This document shows positions 16,143 through 24,149 of a stretch of 64,000 nucleotides of DNA, in pieces. Every line of letters begins with the position of its first letter. Positions within the stretch are counted from its first letter, which is position 1. Source of the DNA: Halosolutus gelatinilyticus (GTDB lineage Archaea > Halobacteriota > Halobacteria > Halobacteriales > Natrialbaceae). Under the pieces are notes generated by a model. That model saw only the letters and a program-made list of their open reading frames with translations. It was not told the origin of the DNA and searched no databases. A program made the translations under genes and the position numbers. The DNA lies in contig NZ_CP095491.1 of the NCBI RefSeq assembly GCF_023028105.1, forward strand, positions 62,001 to 126,000, in the 5' to 3' direction.

Positions 16143-17585
16143 TCAGTTCGGCACGTACGGCGGCTGCGCCGTCGGTAATGAGACGAGGTAGAGGCTGATC
16201 ATCGTAAAGGAGATCATCACGACAATGAAGGGGTACTGGCTGCGGATCGCCTGGAGCTTTCCGGGAAAGAGTTCGAACGAGATCGTGTGGGCGACCCAGA
16301 CGGCGAGGACGTGGCCGAGGAGGATGCTGGCGATCTCGACGTAGCCGAACCACGAGGTGAGCGCGTACTGCGTAGGGTTCTCCGGCGGGGAGAGCGGCGC
16401 GGCCACCGTCTCGAGCAGCGACGGCCACAGCGTGATCGTAAAGCCGGCGTAGTGGGCGACGTGGTAGCCGGCGGCGATCGCGAGCAGGGCGGGCGCAAAG
16501 CGGATCGCGAGGTACCGCGTCGAGATGTAGGTGTCGGCCTGTTCGCGCGTCTTGGCGGCGGCGAGCCAGTAGACCCGCCAGAAGAGCCAGAAGCCGACGA
16601 GCAACAGCCCGAGGTAGACGATCTCCGACGGCAGCCCGAGGCCGACGAGAAAGCGGATCGTAGCCACGCCCGGCGCCGTGACGATGAAGCCGCTGAAGGT
16701 TAGCTCCCAGACCAACACGAGCACGAACGCGATCGCGGAGACGTCCGTGAGCACGTCGTCGTCGCTGAGACGGGCGCCGGGAAACCGGATCGCGAGCCCG
16801 TCGTCGGTTCGCTGGATCGGCGCGACGGCCCCGTACATGCGGAACCACGTCGAAATCGGATCGGCGCGTTCGAACCAGGAGTCGGGCGAGAACGCCACGG
16901 CGCCGCCGATCGCGTACGCCGAGTAGGCGACGACGGCGAGGCCCAACGCGGCGGGCGAGGAGCTCAGCGGGGCGATGACCTCGAGCCAGATGAGCCCGAG
17001 GAGAACGGCCACCGCGGGCCAGCAACCGAGTCGCGAGGGGTACTCGTCCGCGACGAGTCCGTGGGGGAGCAAGTCGGCGATCCGCCGCCACGGGTTCAGC
17101 GCCGGCCACGGATTCCCCACGGTGTAGGCGATCATCGTCAGGAGTGCGCGGCCGCCGACGAACACCAGCAGGACGGCCGCGCTTGCGAAGCCCGGGACGT
17201 CGGGGTTCGCCGCGGCGACGACGAGGACGAACGCGAGCCCCAACACGCCGATCGTCCCGAGGACGATCGATCCCGCGCGCAGGAGCGCCTCGGTCGGCAC
17301 GCCGACCACCCGATCGTGGTAGTCGTCGATCACGGCCCGATCGGTGACGAGCATCGTCAACAGAGCGGAGGCGCCGATGACGCCGCCGCCGGTCGCGAGG
17401 TAGAGCCACGTTGGAACGGTCACGTCGCCTCGCTCGCCGGCGAGCCCGGCGGCGACGTTGCTCGCGGCCGCGACGCCGACGCCGGCGGCGAGGGTCGCGA
17501 TGACGAGCGCGGCCGCGATCGCGGTCCGACGACCGAGAACCGAACGATCTCTCATTGACTGACGATTCGTCTGTATCCCCATCAC
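16143..17585 (-). CDS. Multi-spanning membrane protein of the oxidase locus
   Basis: About 480 residues with 11-12 spans. Conserved-looking blocks are NPWPALNPWRRI (158-169), YPSRLGCWPAV (182-192) and a tail with paired histidines: His375/His378 (YHVAHY) in one helix and His425/His433 (GHVLAVWVAH) in the next. This layout recalls a family of actinobacterial membrane proteins often labelled fenitrothion hydrolase; that label is doubtful and is from memory. The histidines inside helices could bind haem or metal. The start could be Met1 or Met11. It diverges from the subunit-IV-like gene at 17701. Confidence 0.7.
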   Translation of the reverse strand: MMGIQTNRQSMRDRSVLGRRTAIAAALVIATLAAGVGVAAASNVAAGLAGERGDVTVPTWLYLATGGGVIGASALLTMLVTDRAVIDDYHDRVVGVPTEALLRAGSIVLGTIGVLGLAFVLVVAAANPDVPGFASAAVLLVFVGGRALLTMIAYTVGNPWPALNPWRRIADLLPHGLVADEYPSRLGCWPAVAVLLGLIWLEVIAPLSSSPAALGLAVVAYSAYAIGGAVAFSPDSWFERADPISTWFRMYGAVAPIQRTDDGLAIRFPGARLSDDDVLTDVSAIAFVLVLVWELTFSGFIVTAPGVATIRFLVGLGLPSEIVYLGLLLVGFWLFWRVYWLAAAKTREQADTYISTRYLAIRFAPALLAIAAGYHVAHYAGFTITLWPSLLETVAAPLSPPENPTQYALTSWFGYVEIASILLGHVLAVWVAHTISFELFPGKLQAIRSQYPFIVVMISFTMISLYLVSLPTAQPPYVPN

Positions 17586-17669
17586 CGTGTCGTTCGATCG
17601 CCGCCGTCGCCTCCGCGTCGGCCGTCGGCACCGCCGCTCGCCCGGCTCCGGTCACCCGTATCAGGAAGG

Positions 17670-17676
17670 TATAAGT
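17670..17676 (+). promoter_or_regulatory. TATA box of the oxidase subunit-IV-like gene
   Basis: TATAAGT with purine-rich bases before it lies about 28 bases before the ATG at 17701, a good match to a haloarchaeal promoter of a leaderless transcript. Confidence 0.6.
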
Positions 17677-17700
17677 GGCCGACCCCCTCATTCCCCACCA

Positions 17701-17967
17701 ATGGCGAGCGTTCGCACCTACGCACTCATATACGTCGCGTTACTGTTGCTAGGCACGGGCAAGGTCCTGTTCTTCGAGCTCGATCAGATATTCACGGAGC
17801 AGATGGCGATCGCGGGAACGATCGTCCTCGCGATCACCAAGTCCACCCTGATCGCCGGCTACTACCAGCACCTGATCGAGGAACCGCGATCGATCACCTA
17901 CTTGATGGCCACCGCGCTGTTCATGGTGCTCCTGCTGACGATCGCGGCGGGCTACTCGATCCAGTAA
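17701..17967 (+). CDS. Cytochrome c oxidase subunit IV-like protein
   Basis: An 88-residue protein with three spans and no large soluble part. The layout matches the small CoxD/CyoD-type subunit IV of prokaryotic haem-copper oxidases, including a charged start (MASVRTYALIY) and the segment KSTLIAGYYQHL between the second and third span. It probably stabilises the oxidase. It is the only plus-strand gene of the locus apart from coxB and the fused coxA-coxC gene. Confidence 0.85.
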   Translation: MASVRTYALIYVALLLLGTGKVLFFELDQIFTEQMAIAGTIVLAITKSTLIAGYYQHLIEEPRSITYLMATALFMVLLLTIAAGYSIQ

Positions 17968-18048
17968 CGCGATCGACGACTCGGTTCGAATCCGCTCTCG
18001 TTTCTGACTGTTCTCCCGTTCTCGCGGACGATCGCGGTCGAATCCCGA

Positions 18049-18312
18049 TCAGCTTCGACGCTCGCGTTCGTCGCCGTTCGGACGGCGCGCGTCGCCGAGG
18101 ACGATCTGGAGCCGATCGTCGGCGAACAGCCGCTCGATCTGATCGTGCGTGAACGTGCCGTCGCAGTCCGGTCCGACGAACGTGACGTACCGATCGGATC
18201 GATCGGTCACCGTCGCGAGCGAACTGCCGCCGCGGTAGTGATAGCGAACGGTCGTACCGGGGAGCAACGCGTCGCTCGTCACCCGGTAGTAGTTTCGCCG
18301 ATGGAGGGCCAT
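18049..18312 (-). CDS. Hypothetical protein
   Basis: An 87-residue basic-to-neutral protein. Its first 60 residues look like a small beta-barrel (YYRVTSDALLPGTTVRYHYRGG and later RYVTFVGPDCDGTF), and the C-terminus is charged. No family is recognised. The ATG at 18312 is chosen because the open frame above it is Arg-rich and not protein-like. It follows the methyltransferase gene on the same strand after 92 bases. Confidence 0.55.
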   Translation of the reverse strand: MALHRRNYYRVTSDALLPGTTVRYHYRGGSSLATVTDRSDRYVTFVGPDCDGTFTHDQIERLFADDRLQIVLGDARRPNGDERERRS

Positions 18313-18404
18313 ACGCTGGAACTGGCCGATCCCGGTATAGCTCTTCCGACCCCGTGGAGCGCGAGCAATTGCGTTACGGTGCTCGTTGCCGCCTCGTTCG
18401 ATAC

Positions 18405-19040
18405 TCAGCGCGTGGACCGGTTTCGGGGCCGTCGGAACGTTCGGATGGTGGAGCGCTGGCCCGAGCTGACGTCGACTTCGTCGAAGCCTCGGGCAGTGAA
18501 GATCGCGTTCCAATCGCGGTAGTAGAGCGGAAAGTCGTCGCCGATGTAACTCACGGTCGGTTCGGTCGATCCTGCGCGATCCGTTTCGCTCTCGTTCTCC
18601 GCGGTGACGAGGAGATCGGCCGTGATCCGGGACAGTTCGTCGAACACCCACTCGGCGTCCGGGTGCAGGTGTTGAAGCGTCTCCACCGAGTAGATCGCGC
18701 CGAATCGATCGTCTTCGAAGTCGGCGACGACGTTCTCGATCGCGTCCGGGTAGAACTCCCCGTCGTCGGCGAGGTCGGGATAGGTGTCCGCCATCACGTC
18801 GAACGCCTCCTCGTTAACCTCGATGCCCGCAAGGTTTTCGAAGCCGCGGTCGTGGAGGTGCGAGAGGTGCCGACCCGAACTGCAGCCGAGTTCCAGAACG
18901 GGCGCGTCTCGATCGACGAACCGATCGAGCATACGGACGAGGACGTCGCTCGTTTCGTTCGGGCCGTAGTACGCGTAGTACTCTGGCGAGAATTCGCCGG
19001 ACCGATCCGCCCACTGCTTCCGAACGTCGTTAGAATCCAC
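18405..19040 (-). CDS. SAM-dependent class I methyltransferase
   Basis: About 211 residues. Motif I is VLELGCSSGRHLSHL, followed by an acidic residue at the end of strand 2 (GIEVNEEAF), motif for strand 4 in AIYSVETLQHL, and LLVTAEN at strand 5. The substrate is unknown. The GTG at 19040 is preferred (MDSNDVRKQW, with a TATA-like CTTTACGTA about 28 bases upstream); the frame is also open to a GTG at 19115, giving 236 residues. Confidence 0.82.
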   Translation of the reverse strand: MDSNDVRKQWADRSGEFSPEYYAYYGPNETSDVLVRMLDRFVDRDAPVLELGCSSGRHLSHLHDRGFENLAGIEVNEEAFDVMADTYPDLADDGEFYPDAIENVVADFEDDRFGAIYSVETLQHLHPDAEWVFDELSRITADLLVTAENESETDRAGSTEPTVSYIGDDFPLYYRDWNAIFTARGFDEVDVSSGQRSTIRTFRRPRNRSTR

Positions 19041-19115
19041 ATCTACCAACGGCGAGGCATACGTAAAGTCTCGTTGAAGCTCCGGTAGCGACGCCGCGAA
19101 CCGCGTGATGGCCAC

Positions 19116-19403
19116 GTGATCGATCCCGTATCGGCGTGCGATGCGAACCGCCGCGCGATCTACGTCGTCGACACGACGCGGTACGGTCTACCGGTGCTGA
19201 CCGATGCCGGCAACGTTCTCGGCGAACTCGAGGAGCGCGGCCGAGACGTTCTCGACGGTGTCGACGCCCGCGCAGGCATCGGCGTGACGATCGAACTACG
19301 AGGCGATCGGCCGGACGAGGAGGTCGACGCCGACGCGGACGATACCGTCACCGCGCCGGATAGGAGTCTCGTTCGTGAACCGACTGCGACGAAAGCCGTC
19401 TAA
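19116..19403 (+). CDS. Possible small protein, unsupported by homology
   Basis: A 95-codon frame from a GTG. The segment RRAIYVVDTTRYGLPVLTDA and the acidic C-terminus look haloarchaeal, and third codon positions favour G or C. No promoter is visible and no family is recognised. It could be a real short gene or a chance frame in this GC-rich DNA. Confidence 0.35.
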   Translation: MIDPVSACDANRRAIYVVDTTRYGLPVLTDAGNVLGELEERGRDVLDGVDARAGIGVTIELRGDRPDEEVDADADDTVTAPDRSLVREPTATKAV

Positions 19404-19479
19404 AACCGATCGCGACCGTGAGACTGTCAGGTGAACGCGAGCAAACGGCTATTAGCGTGATGGTGGTACGACGGTTGCT

Positions 19480-19683
19480 ATGTCGGCAGTAAAAGTGATC
19501 CGCGTTATGGGTACGTCGGAAGAGTCCTGGGAAGAAGCCGCCCGCGAGGCGCTCCGCGAAGCGAGCCAGACGGTCACTGACATTTCTGGCGTTCACGTCG
19601 AGCACTGGACGGCCGACGTCGAGGACGGCGAAATCGTCGAGTACAAGGCGACGACCGAAATCGCGTTCCCGGTTCAGCACTGA
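19480..19683 (+). CDS. Dodecin (flavin-binding)
   Basis: A 67-residue dodecin: a strand with VKVIRVMGTSEESWEEA, one long helix, then two strands ending in YKATTEIAFPV. Dodecins form hollow 12-mers that store riboflavin and related flavins and limit flavin photodamage. Trp19 (ESWEEA) sits at the position that stacks on flavin in haloarchaeal dodecins. A TATA-like CTATTAG lies 27 bases before the start. Confidence 0.93.
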   Translation: MSAVKVIRVMGTSEESWEEAAREALREASQTVTDISGVHVEHWTADVEDGEIVEYKATTEIAFPVQH

Positions 19684-19940
19684 TCGTTCGTCGAGCCTAT
19701 CGCGCCCCGTTGCATCGGAACCGGGTTATGGGCTCGACATGTCCGTCTCGAACCCGATTCACTGACCGGCCGAAACGCGGTTTCGTTGGACTCCTGAACT
19801 CCTCGTGGCTACGGTCAGTTTGAAATCTTGCCATCGGAATAGGAGCCGGCGGGAAGCCAGACGCGAGACGACGGCTTCGGAGCTGTCGTTCACTTCCCAC
19901 CCTCCCGGTTTCTTCTACTCTCGCGTCGTCTCTCCGTGTG

Positions 19941-20375
19941 ATGCACGTACTCGTCCCGATCGACGGCTCGTCGCAATCGCGGGCCGCACTCGATTACGCG
20001 CTATCACAGTACGAGGGTGAGACGATCACGACGCTCCACGTCGTCGATCCGATGGAGGGCGTCTACAGCGACTACGGTGGCGGCGGGATCTACGACGAAG
20101 AGGCCTTCCAGCGCGCGATCGAGCGCGGCGAATCGATCGGCGAGCAGGCGCGTGACCGAGCCGAGGACGCGGGAATTCTCGACGCGACAACTCTGAACAC
20201 CGTCGTGGAAACCGGACAGTCCGCTCGAGCGATCATCGACTACGCGGACGCAAACGACGTTGACCACATCGTCATGGGCAGCCACGGCCGATCCGGCGTC
20301 GCGCGGGTGTTGCTCGGTAGCGTCGCCGAAACCGTAACGCGACGATCGCCGGTCCCGGTGACGATCGTGCGATAA
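19941..20375 (+). CDS. UspA-family universal stress protein
   Basis: A 144-residue single UspA domain. It starts MHVLVPIDGS, has the mid-domain Asp-rich loop, and ends with the ATP-binding signature GSHGRSGVARVLLGSVAE and SPVPVTIVR. The signature is intact, so it probably binds ATP. A GTG three bases earlier (19938) is also in frame. Role in stress response is inferred from the family only. Confidence 0.92.
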   Translation: MHVLVPIDGSSQSRAALDYALSQYEGETITTLHVVDPMEGVYSDYGGGGIYDEEAFQRAIERGESIGEQARDRAEDAGILDATTLNTVVETGQSARAIIDYADANDVDHIVMGSHGRSGVARVLLGSVAETVTRRSPVPVTIVR

Positions 20376-20500
20376 CCGATCTCGGTGCGGCAACCGCCGC
20401 TCGTGACGGCGTTCAATTGTCACTCGAGCGTTCACGAAGGCCGCACGAATCGCCCTTCGCACGGGTCACCACTAAGGTTCAGGCCGTCGTCGGTCGCCGC

Positions 20501-21457
20501 GTGAGCAGCGCCGGCCCGCCCCCGATCGAATTCGACTCCCTGACGAAGTACTACGGCGACGTTCGGGGCGTGGAGGACCTCACGGTTACCGTCGATCGGG
20601 GCGAGATCTTCGGATTTTTAGGGCCGAACGGCGCGGGCAAGTCGACGGCGATCCGGGTTCTCCTCGGGCTGTTGAAACCCACCGACGGCGAGGCGTACCT
20701 GTTGGGGAGCGACGTGACGGATCGAAACGGGCTGCGCGACGCGAAACGGCGCCTCGGCTACCTCCCGAGCGACGTCACCTTCTACAACCGCGCGACGGGC
20801 GCAGACGTGCTCGACCACTTCGCCCACCTTCGCGGCGACGAGCGCCGCGCGGAACTCCTCGATCGGTTTCCGGTCCCCCTCGATCGGAACGTGAAGGCCT
20901 ACTCGAGCGGCAACCGACAGAAGCTCGCCATCGTCGCGGCGTTCATGCACGACCCCGACCTGGCGGTCATGGACGAGCCGACGTCGGGACTGGACCCGCT
21001 CGTCCAGAACGAGTTCTACGAACTGCTCGAAGAACGGCGGGACGCGGGTCGGACGAGTTTCTTCTCCTCGCACGTCCTGAGCGAGGTACGACGCGTCTGC
21101 GATCGCGTCGGCATCATCAGGAACGGGCGGCTGATCGAACTCGACACCGTCGCGAACATCCTCGCCGAGGGCGGCACGATCGCGACCGTTCGGCTGGAAG
21201 AGGAGCCACCGCCCGAAGCGCTCGAATTCCCGGGCGTCGCCCGCGTCGACCGACAGAACGGCGCGTATCGGCTCGCACTCTCGCGGGAGTTCGACGCGCT
21301 GATCGATCGGTTGGGCGAGTACACCGTACTCGACCTGGAGGTCCGCGAGGCGTCGATCGAGGACGTGTTCATGCACTTTTACGGGGACGCGGACGGCGAA
21401 CCCGACGGGAGTCCGGGCGGCGACCCCGATCCTGCAGCGGACGAGTCCAGCGCCTGA
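20501..21457 (+). CDS. ABC-2 type transporter, ATP-binding protein
   Basis: About 318 residues. Walker A is GPNGAGKST, the signature is SSGNRQKLAI, Walker B is LAVMDEPTSGLDP, and the switch histidine is in SSHVLSEV. The C-terminal 100 residues form the usual extension of CcmA/NatA-type exporters, ending in a Gly/Asp/Pro tail. It pairs with the permease at 22935. The GTG at 20501 is chosen over 20417 because a TATA-like CTAAGGTT stands about 27 bases upstream. Confidence 0.92.
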   Translation: MSSAGPPPIEFDSLTKYYGDVRGVEDLTVTVDRGEIFGFLGPNGAGKSTAIRVLLGLLKPTDGEAYLLGSDVTDRNGLRDAKRRLGYLPSDVTFYNRATGADVLDHFAHLRGDERRAELLDRFPVPLDRNVKAYSSGNRQKLAIVAAFMHDPDLAVMDEPTSGLDPLVQNEFYELLEERRDAGRTSFFSSHVLSEVRRVCDRVGIIRNGRLIELDTVANILAEGGTIATVRLEEEPPPEALEFPGVARVDRQNGAYRLALSREFDALIDRLGEYTVLDLEVREASIEDVFMHFYGDADGEPDGSPGGDPDPAADESSA

Positions 21458-21486
21458 TCCGACCGAGGAACGCGATCGGCCGTCCG

Positions 21487-22758
21487 TCAGCGTCTGCGGA
21501 ACCACCAGATCGCCGTCAGCGCGACCACGACCGCGGCCGCGGCGAACGGCGCGACGGAGTCGACGTCGGTCCCCTCGTCGGCGTCGACGATCGAGACCGG
21601 GATCGGGATCGGGTCCGTGCTGGTGCGATCGTCCGGCTCGGTGTCGTACTCGATCGTGATCGCGGCGCCGGTCGTCGTCTCGATCGCGTCCGCGGACGAC
21701 TCCAGGGCGAACCGAACCGTCTCCGACTCGTCCGGGCCGAGCGTTCCGACGTACGCCGTCCGCGACTCGCTCGACAGCGGCGGCCCGACGTCGATCGTGG
21801 CGACGATCCCGGTCACCGTCTCGGTTCCGTCGTTCGTAATCCGCGCCTCGTAGACGCCCTCCCCGTCCACGGGGACCTCCTCGTCCGCGGGTTCCACGTC
21901 GAAGGGCCGGTCCTGATCGACGGCGATTCCGAGCACCGAGGGCCCTCCGGTCTCGACGATTTCGTCGTCCTCGTCGTCCTCGTCATCTCCGCCATCGTCG
22001 TCATCTTCGTCCTCGACGACCTCGTCGACCACGTCGTCCGTATCCGATTCGTTTCGATCGGCGCGATCGTCTCCGTCTTCCTCGTCGTCCGTTTCGACGC
22101 GGTATTGGACGCTGGCGTACAGCGGGTACGCCCCTCGGTCGACGTCGGCGGCCACGACGTTGACGTCGATCGTCGCGGTGTCGCCGGGCCACAGGTCTTC
22201 CAGGTAGACCGACTGCGTCGGCTGCGGCGCGGCGAGCGAGCCGAGCGATAGCGCGCCGTCCGGCGCTTGCAGCGTGACGACGATGTCCGTCGCCTGCCGA
22301 TCGCCGTCGTTCGTCACCTCGAACGCGACCGACGACGCGTCGCCGGCCTGGATGGACTGGTTTTCCGCGACATTGACGGTGACGTCCGCTTCGGACGCTT
22401 GGACGATCTGGGGGGACCCCGCCGGCCGTTCGGCTGGCGTTCCGGTCGTGTCGTTCTCTGCGGCCGGCCGGCGAGCCGACTCGTTCTCGGTCGCCGGATC
22501 GGTCCGAGGTGGCCGATCGCCGCCCGGGGATTCCGGAGCCGGTTCCACCGCGTCCGTGTCGTTTTGCGGCGACTCGTTCTGCATCGGAGCGACCGCTTCG
22601 ACACCGGCAACCGTCGCCGCGGGTGGGACGGTTCCGGCCACCACCATCGCGACCACCGCGATCGCGACGATCGCCGATCCAGCACCGAGTACGAGACTCC
22701 ACGCGACGATTCCCGTCCGCCGCCGGTTCCGACCCGTCGCGCGCCCTCGGCCCGCCAT
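21487..22758 (-). CDS. Membrane-anchored surface protein with CARDB/NEW3-like domains
   Basis: A 423-residue protein. An N-terminal hydrophobic helix at about 18-40 is followed by a Pro/Thr/Glu linker with many N-x-S/T sites. Two Ig-like repeats follow (with SVAFEVTNDGDRQATDI, and EARITNDGTETVTGI), separated by a run of Asp/Glu at about 240-265, and a C-terminal span ends in WWFRRR. This is the COG1361-like layout of S-layer-related proteins often linked to ABC-2 exporters. Here it lies between the ATPase and the permease on the opposite strand. The start is the ATG at 22758. Confidence 0.75.
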   Translation of the reverse strand: MAGRGRATGRNRRRTGIVAWSLVLGAGSAIVAIAVVAMVVAGTVPPAATVAGVEAVAPMQNESPQNDTDAVEPAPESPGGDRPPRTDPATENESARRPAAENDTTGTPAERPAGSPQIVQASEADVTVNVAENQSIQAGDASSVAFEVTNDGDRQATDIVVTLQAPDGALSLGSLAAPQPTQSVYLEDLWPGDTATIDVNVVAADVDRGAYPLYASVQYRVETDDEEDGDDRADRNESDTDDVVDEVVEDEDDDDGGDDEDDEDDEIVETGGPSVLGIAVDQDRPFDVEPADEEVPVDGEGVYEARITNDGTETVTGIVATIDVGPPLSSESRTAYVGTLGPDESETVRFALESSADAIETTTGAAITIEYDTEPDDRTSTDPIPIPVSIVDADEGTDVDSVAPFAAAAVVVALTAIWWFRRR

Positions 22759-22934
22759 ATCCTCACCGAAACGGACAGGTGAACGATAAAACGCCGCGCC
22801 CGTTCCACGAACGAACAGTCGATTACCGGACCGTTGTCGTGCCAAGTGGCCGTTACCTCCGCCGATCGGGGGCGATCGCGACCCAGCTATAAGGCGCCGT
22901 CCCTCGTCGGGAGTCAGCGACGGACCGACACCCG

Positions 22935-23735
22935 ATGCTCGAAATCACGTCCTTCGAAGCCGGCCGCCGACTCCGCGGATCCCTGCTCCTCTCCGGGGCG
23001 CTGATCGCGCTAATCGTTCTCACCGTCGCGCTCTTCCCGTCGATTCAGGAGTCGGGGGCCGATCTCGACGCCTACCTCGAATCGCTTCCGCCCGAGGCGA
23101 CGCGCGCGTTCGTCGGGAACGTGACGACGCTGACGACGATCGAGGGGTACCTCGTCTCCCAGCTATACCAGTTCGGATGGGTGTTGCTCCTCGCGATTTA
23201 CTACGCCTACGCCGCGGCGTCGTCGATCGCGGGGGAGGTCGAACGCGGCACGGTAGGGCTGACGCTGTCGCTGCCGGTAACGCGAACTCGAGTGGTCGTG
23301 GGCAAGTTCCTATCGCTCGTTCCGGGCGTCGTCCTCGTGAACGCGATCACGTTTCTCGCGGTCTACGTCGGCCTCGTCCTCATCGACGAGTCGATCGACG
23401 TGATCGATCTATTCGCCGTGCACGCGTGTTCGATCGCCTACCTGCTCGCCTGCGCCGGCGTCGGACTGCTGGCGTCCGTCGCGTTCGATTCCATTCGCCG
23501 GGCCCAGACCGCCGGCGCTGGGGCGGTCTTCGGCCTGTTCCTGCTCGATACGTTCACGTTCGACACCGACTACGAGTGGCTCGGTGACGTCGCGTTCTCG
23601 CGGTACTTCGACCCCGGCGCGATCCTCGTTGAGGGCGACATTTCGTGGACCGATCTCTCCGTTCTGCTGGTCGCCATTTTCATCCTCGTCATCGTCAGTA
23701 GCGAGTACTTCGAACGGCGCGATCTCACCGGATGA
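22935..23735 (+). CDS. ABC-2 type transporter permease
   Basis: A 266-residue membrane protein with six spans and the N-terminal soluble cap typical of NosY/ABC-2 permeases (LEITSFEAGRRLRGS, then a periplasmic-side loop with LESLPPEAT). VERGTVGLTLSLPVTRT after the second span is the coupling-helix region contacting the ATPase. It works with the ATPase at 20501; the substrate is unknown. Confidence 0.88.
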   Translation: MLEITSFEAGRRLRGSLLLSGALIALIVLTVALFPSIQESGADLDAYLESLPPEATRAFVGNVTTLTTIEGYLVSQLYQFGWVLLLAIYYAYAAASSIAGEVERGTVGLTLSLPVTRTRVVVGKFLSLVPGVVLVNAITFLAVYVGLVLIDESIDVIDLFAVHACSIAYLLACAGVGLLASVAFDSIRRAQTAGAGAVFGLFLLDTFTFDTDYEWLGDVAFSRYFDPGAILVEGDISWTDLSVLLVAIFILVIVSSEYFERRDLTG

Positions 23736-24149
23736 TTGACAGCCTGCGTATCGCGATCGCCGCTTCGGTGATAGCGTCCACGCCACGGCCGTCCGAACTC
23801 CCTTTTCGGGTCCGAATCCTGGATCGGAGAATTAGCAGTCGTCCGCTGCGGTGTCCGGTACCCCCTCAGCGCCCCCGACGCATCAGTCGATGCCAGGGTC
23901 GGGCAGTAGTTGCTGAGGCGGCGGACCGTACACCCTACTCGTAAATTCGATATCGCGTCATCGAGTATCGGTGCCGGGTACTGACAGTAATGGATTGACA
24001 ATCGAGCCGCGGTCATCGGGATCGAACTACGCCCTCTTCTGACACTGCTCGCCGCCGATCGCATCCGGGCCAGCCCGATCGAGATCTCGGCGGGCAGAAC
24101 GAACCGCGTCTGAAGAGTCGAAGATAGCGGAGAAGAGCGCAGATATCCG
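23736..24149. other. Intergenic region downstream of secY, no gene seen
   Basis: 414 bases with frames that are Arg/Ser-rich or broken. On the secY strand it holds the 3' end of the long ribosomal transcript. No tRNA, 7S or RNase P RNA motif was recognised. It lies between the convergent ends of the ABC permease and secY, so it should hold terminators; no single clear hairpin with a T-run is visible. Confidence 0.4.

Noticed and set aside
16048-17691. 547-codon minus-strand frame overlapping the 480-residue membrane protein
   Set aside because: It is an alternative frame of the same strand, extremely Arg-rich, while the membrane-protein frame has clean hydrophobic spans.
19160-19351. 63-codon Ser/Pro-rich minus-strand frame
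   Set aside because: Low-complexity composition typical of a shadow frame; the plus-strand frame at 19116 looks slightly more protein-like, though also weak.
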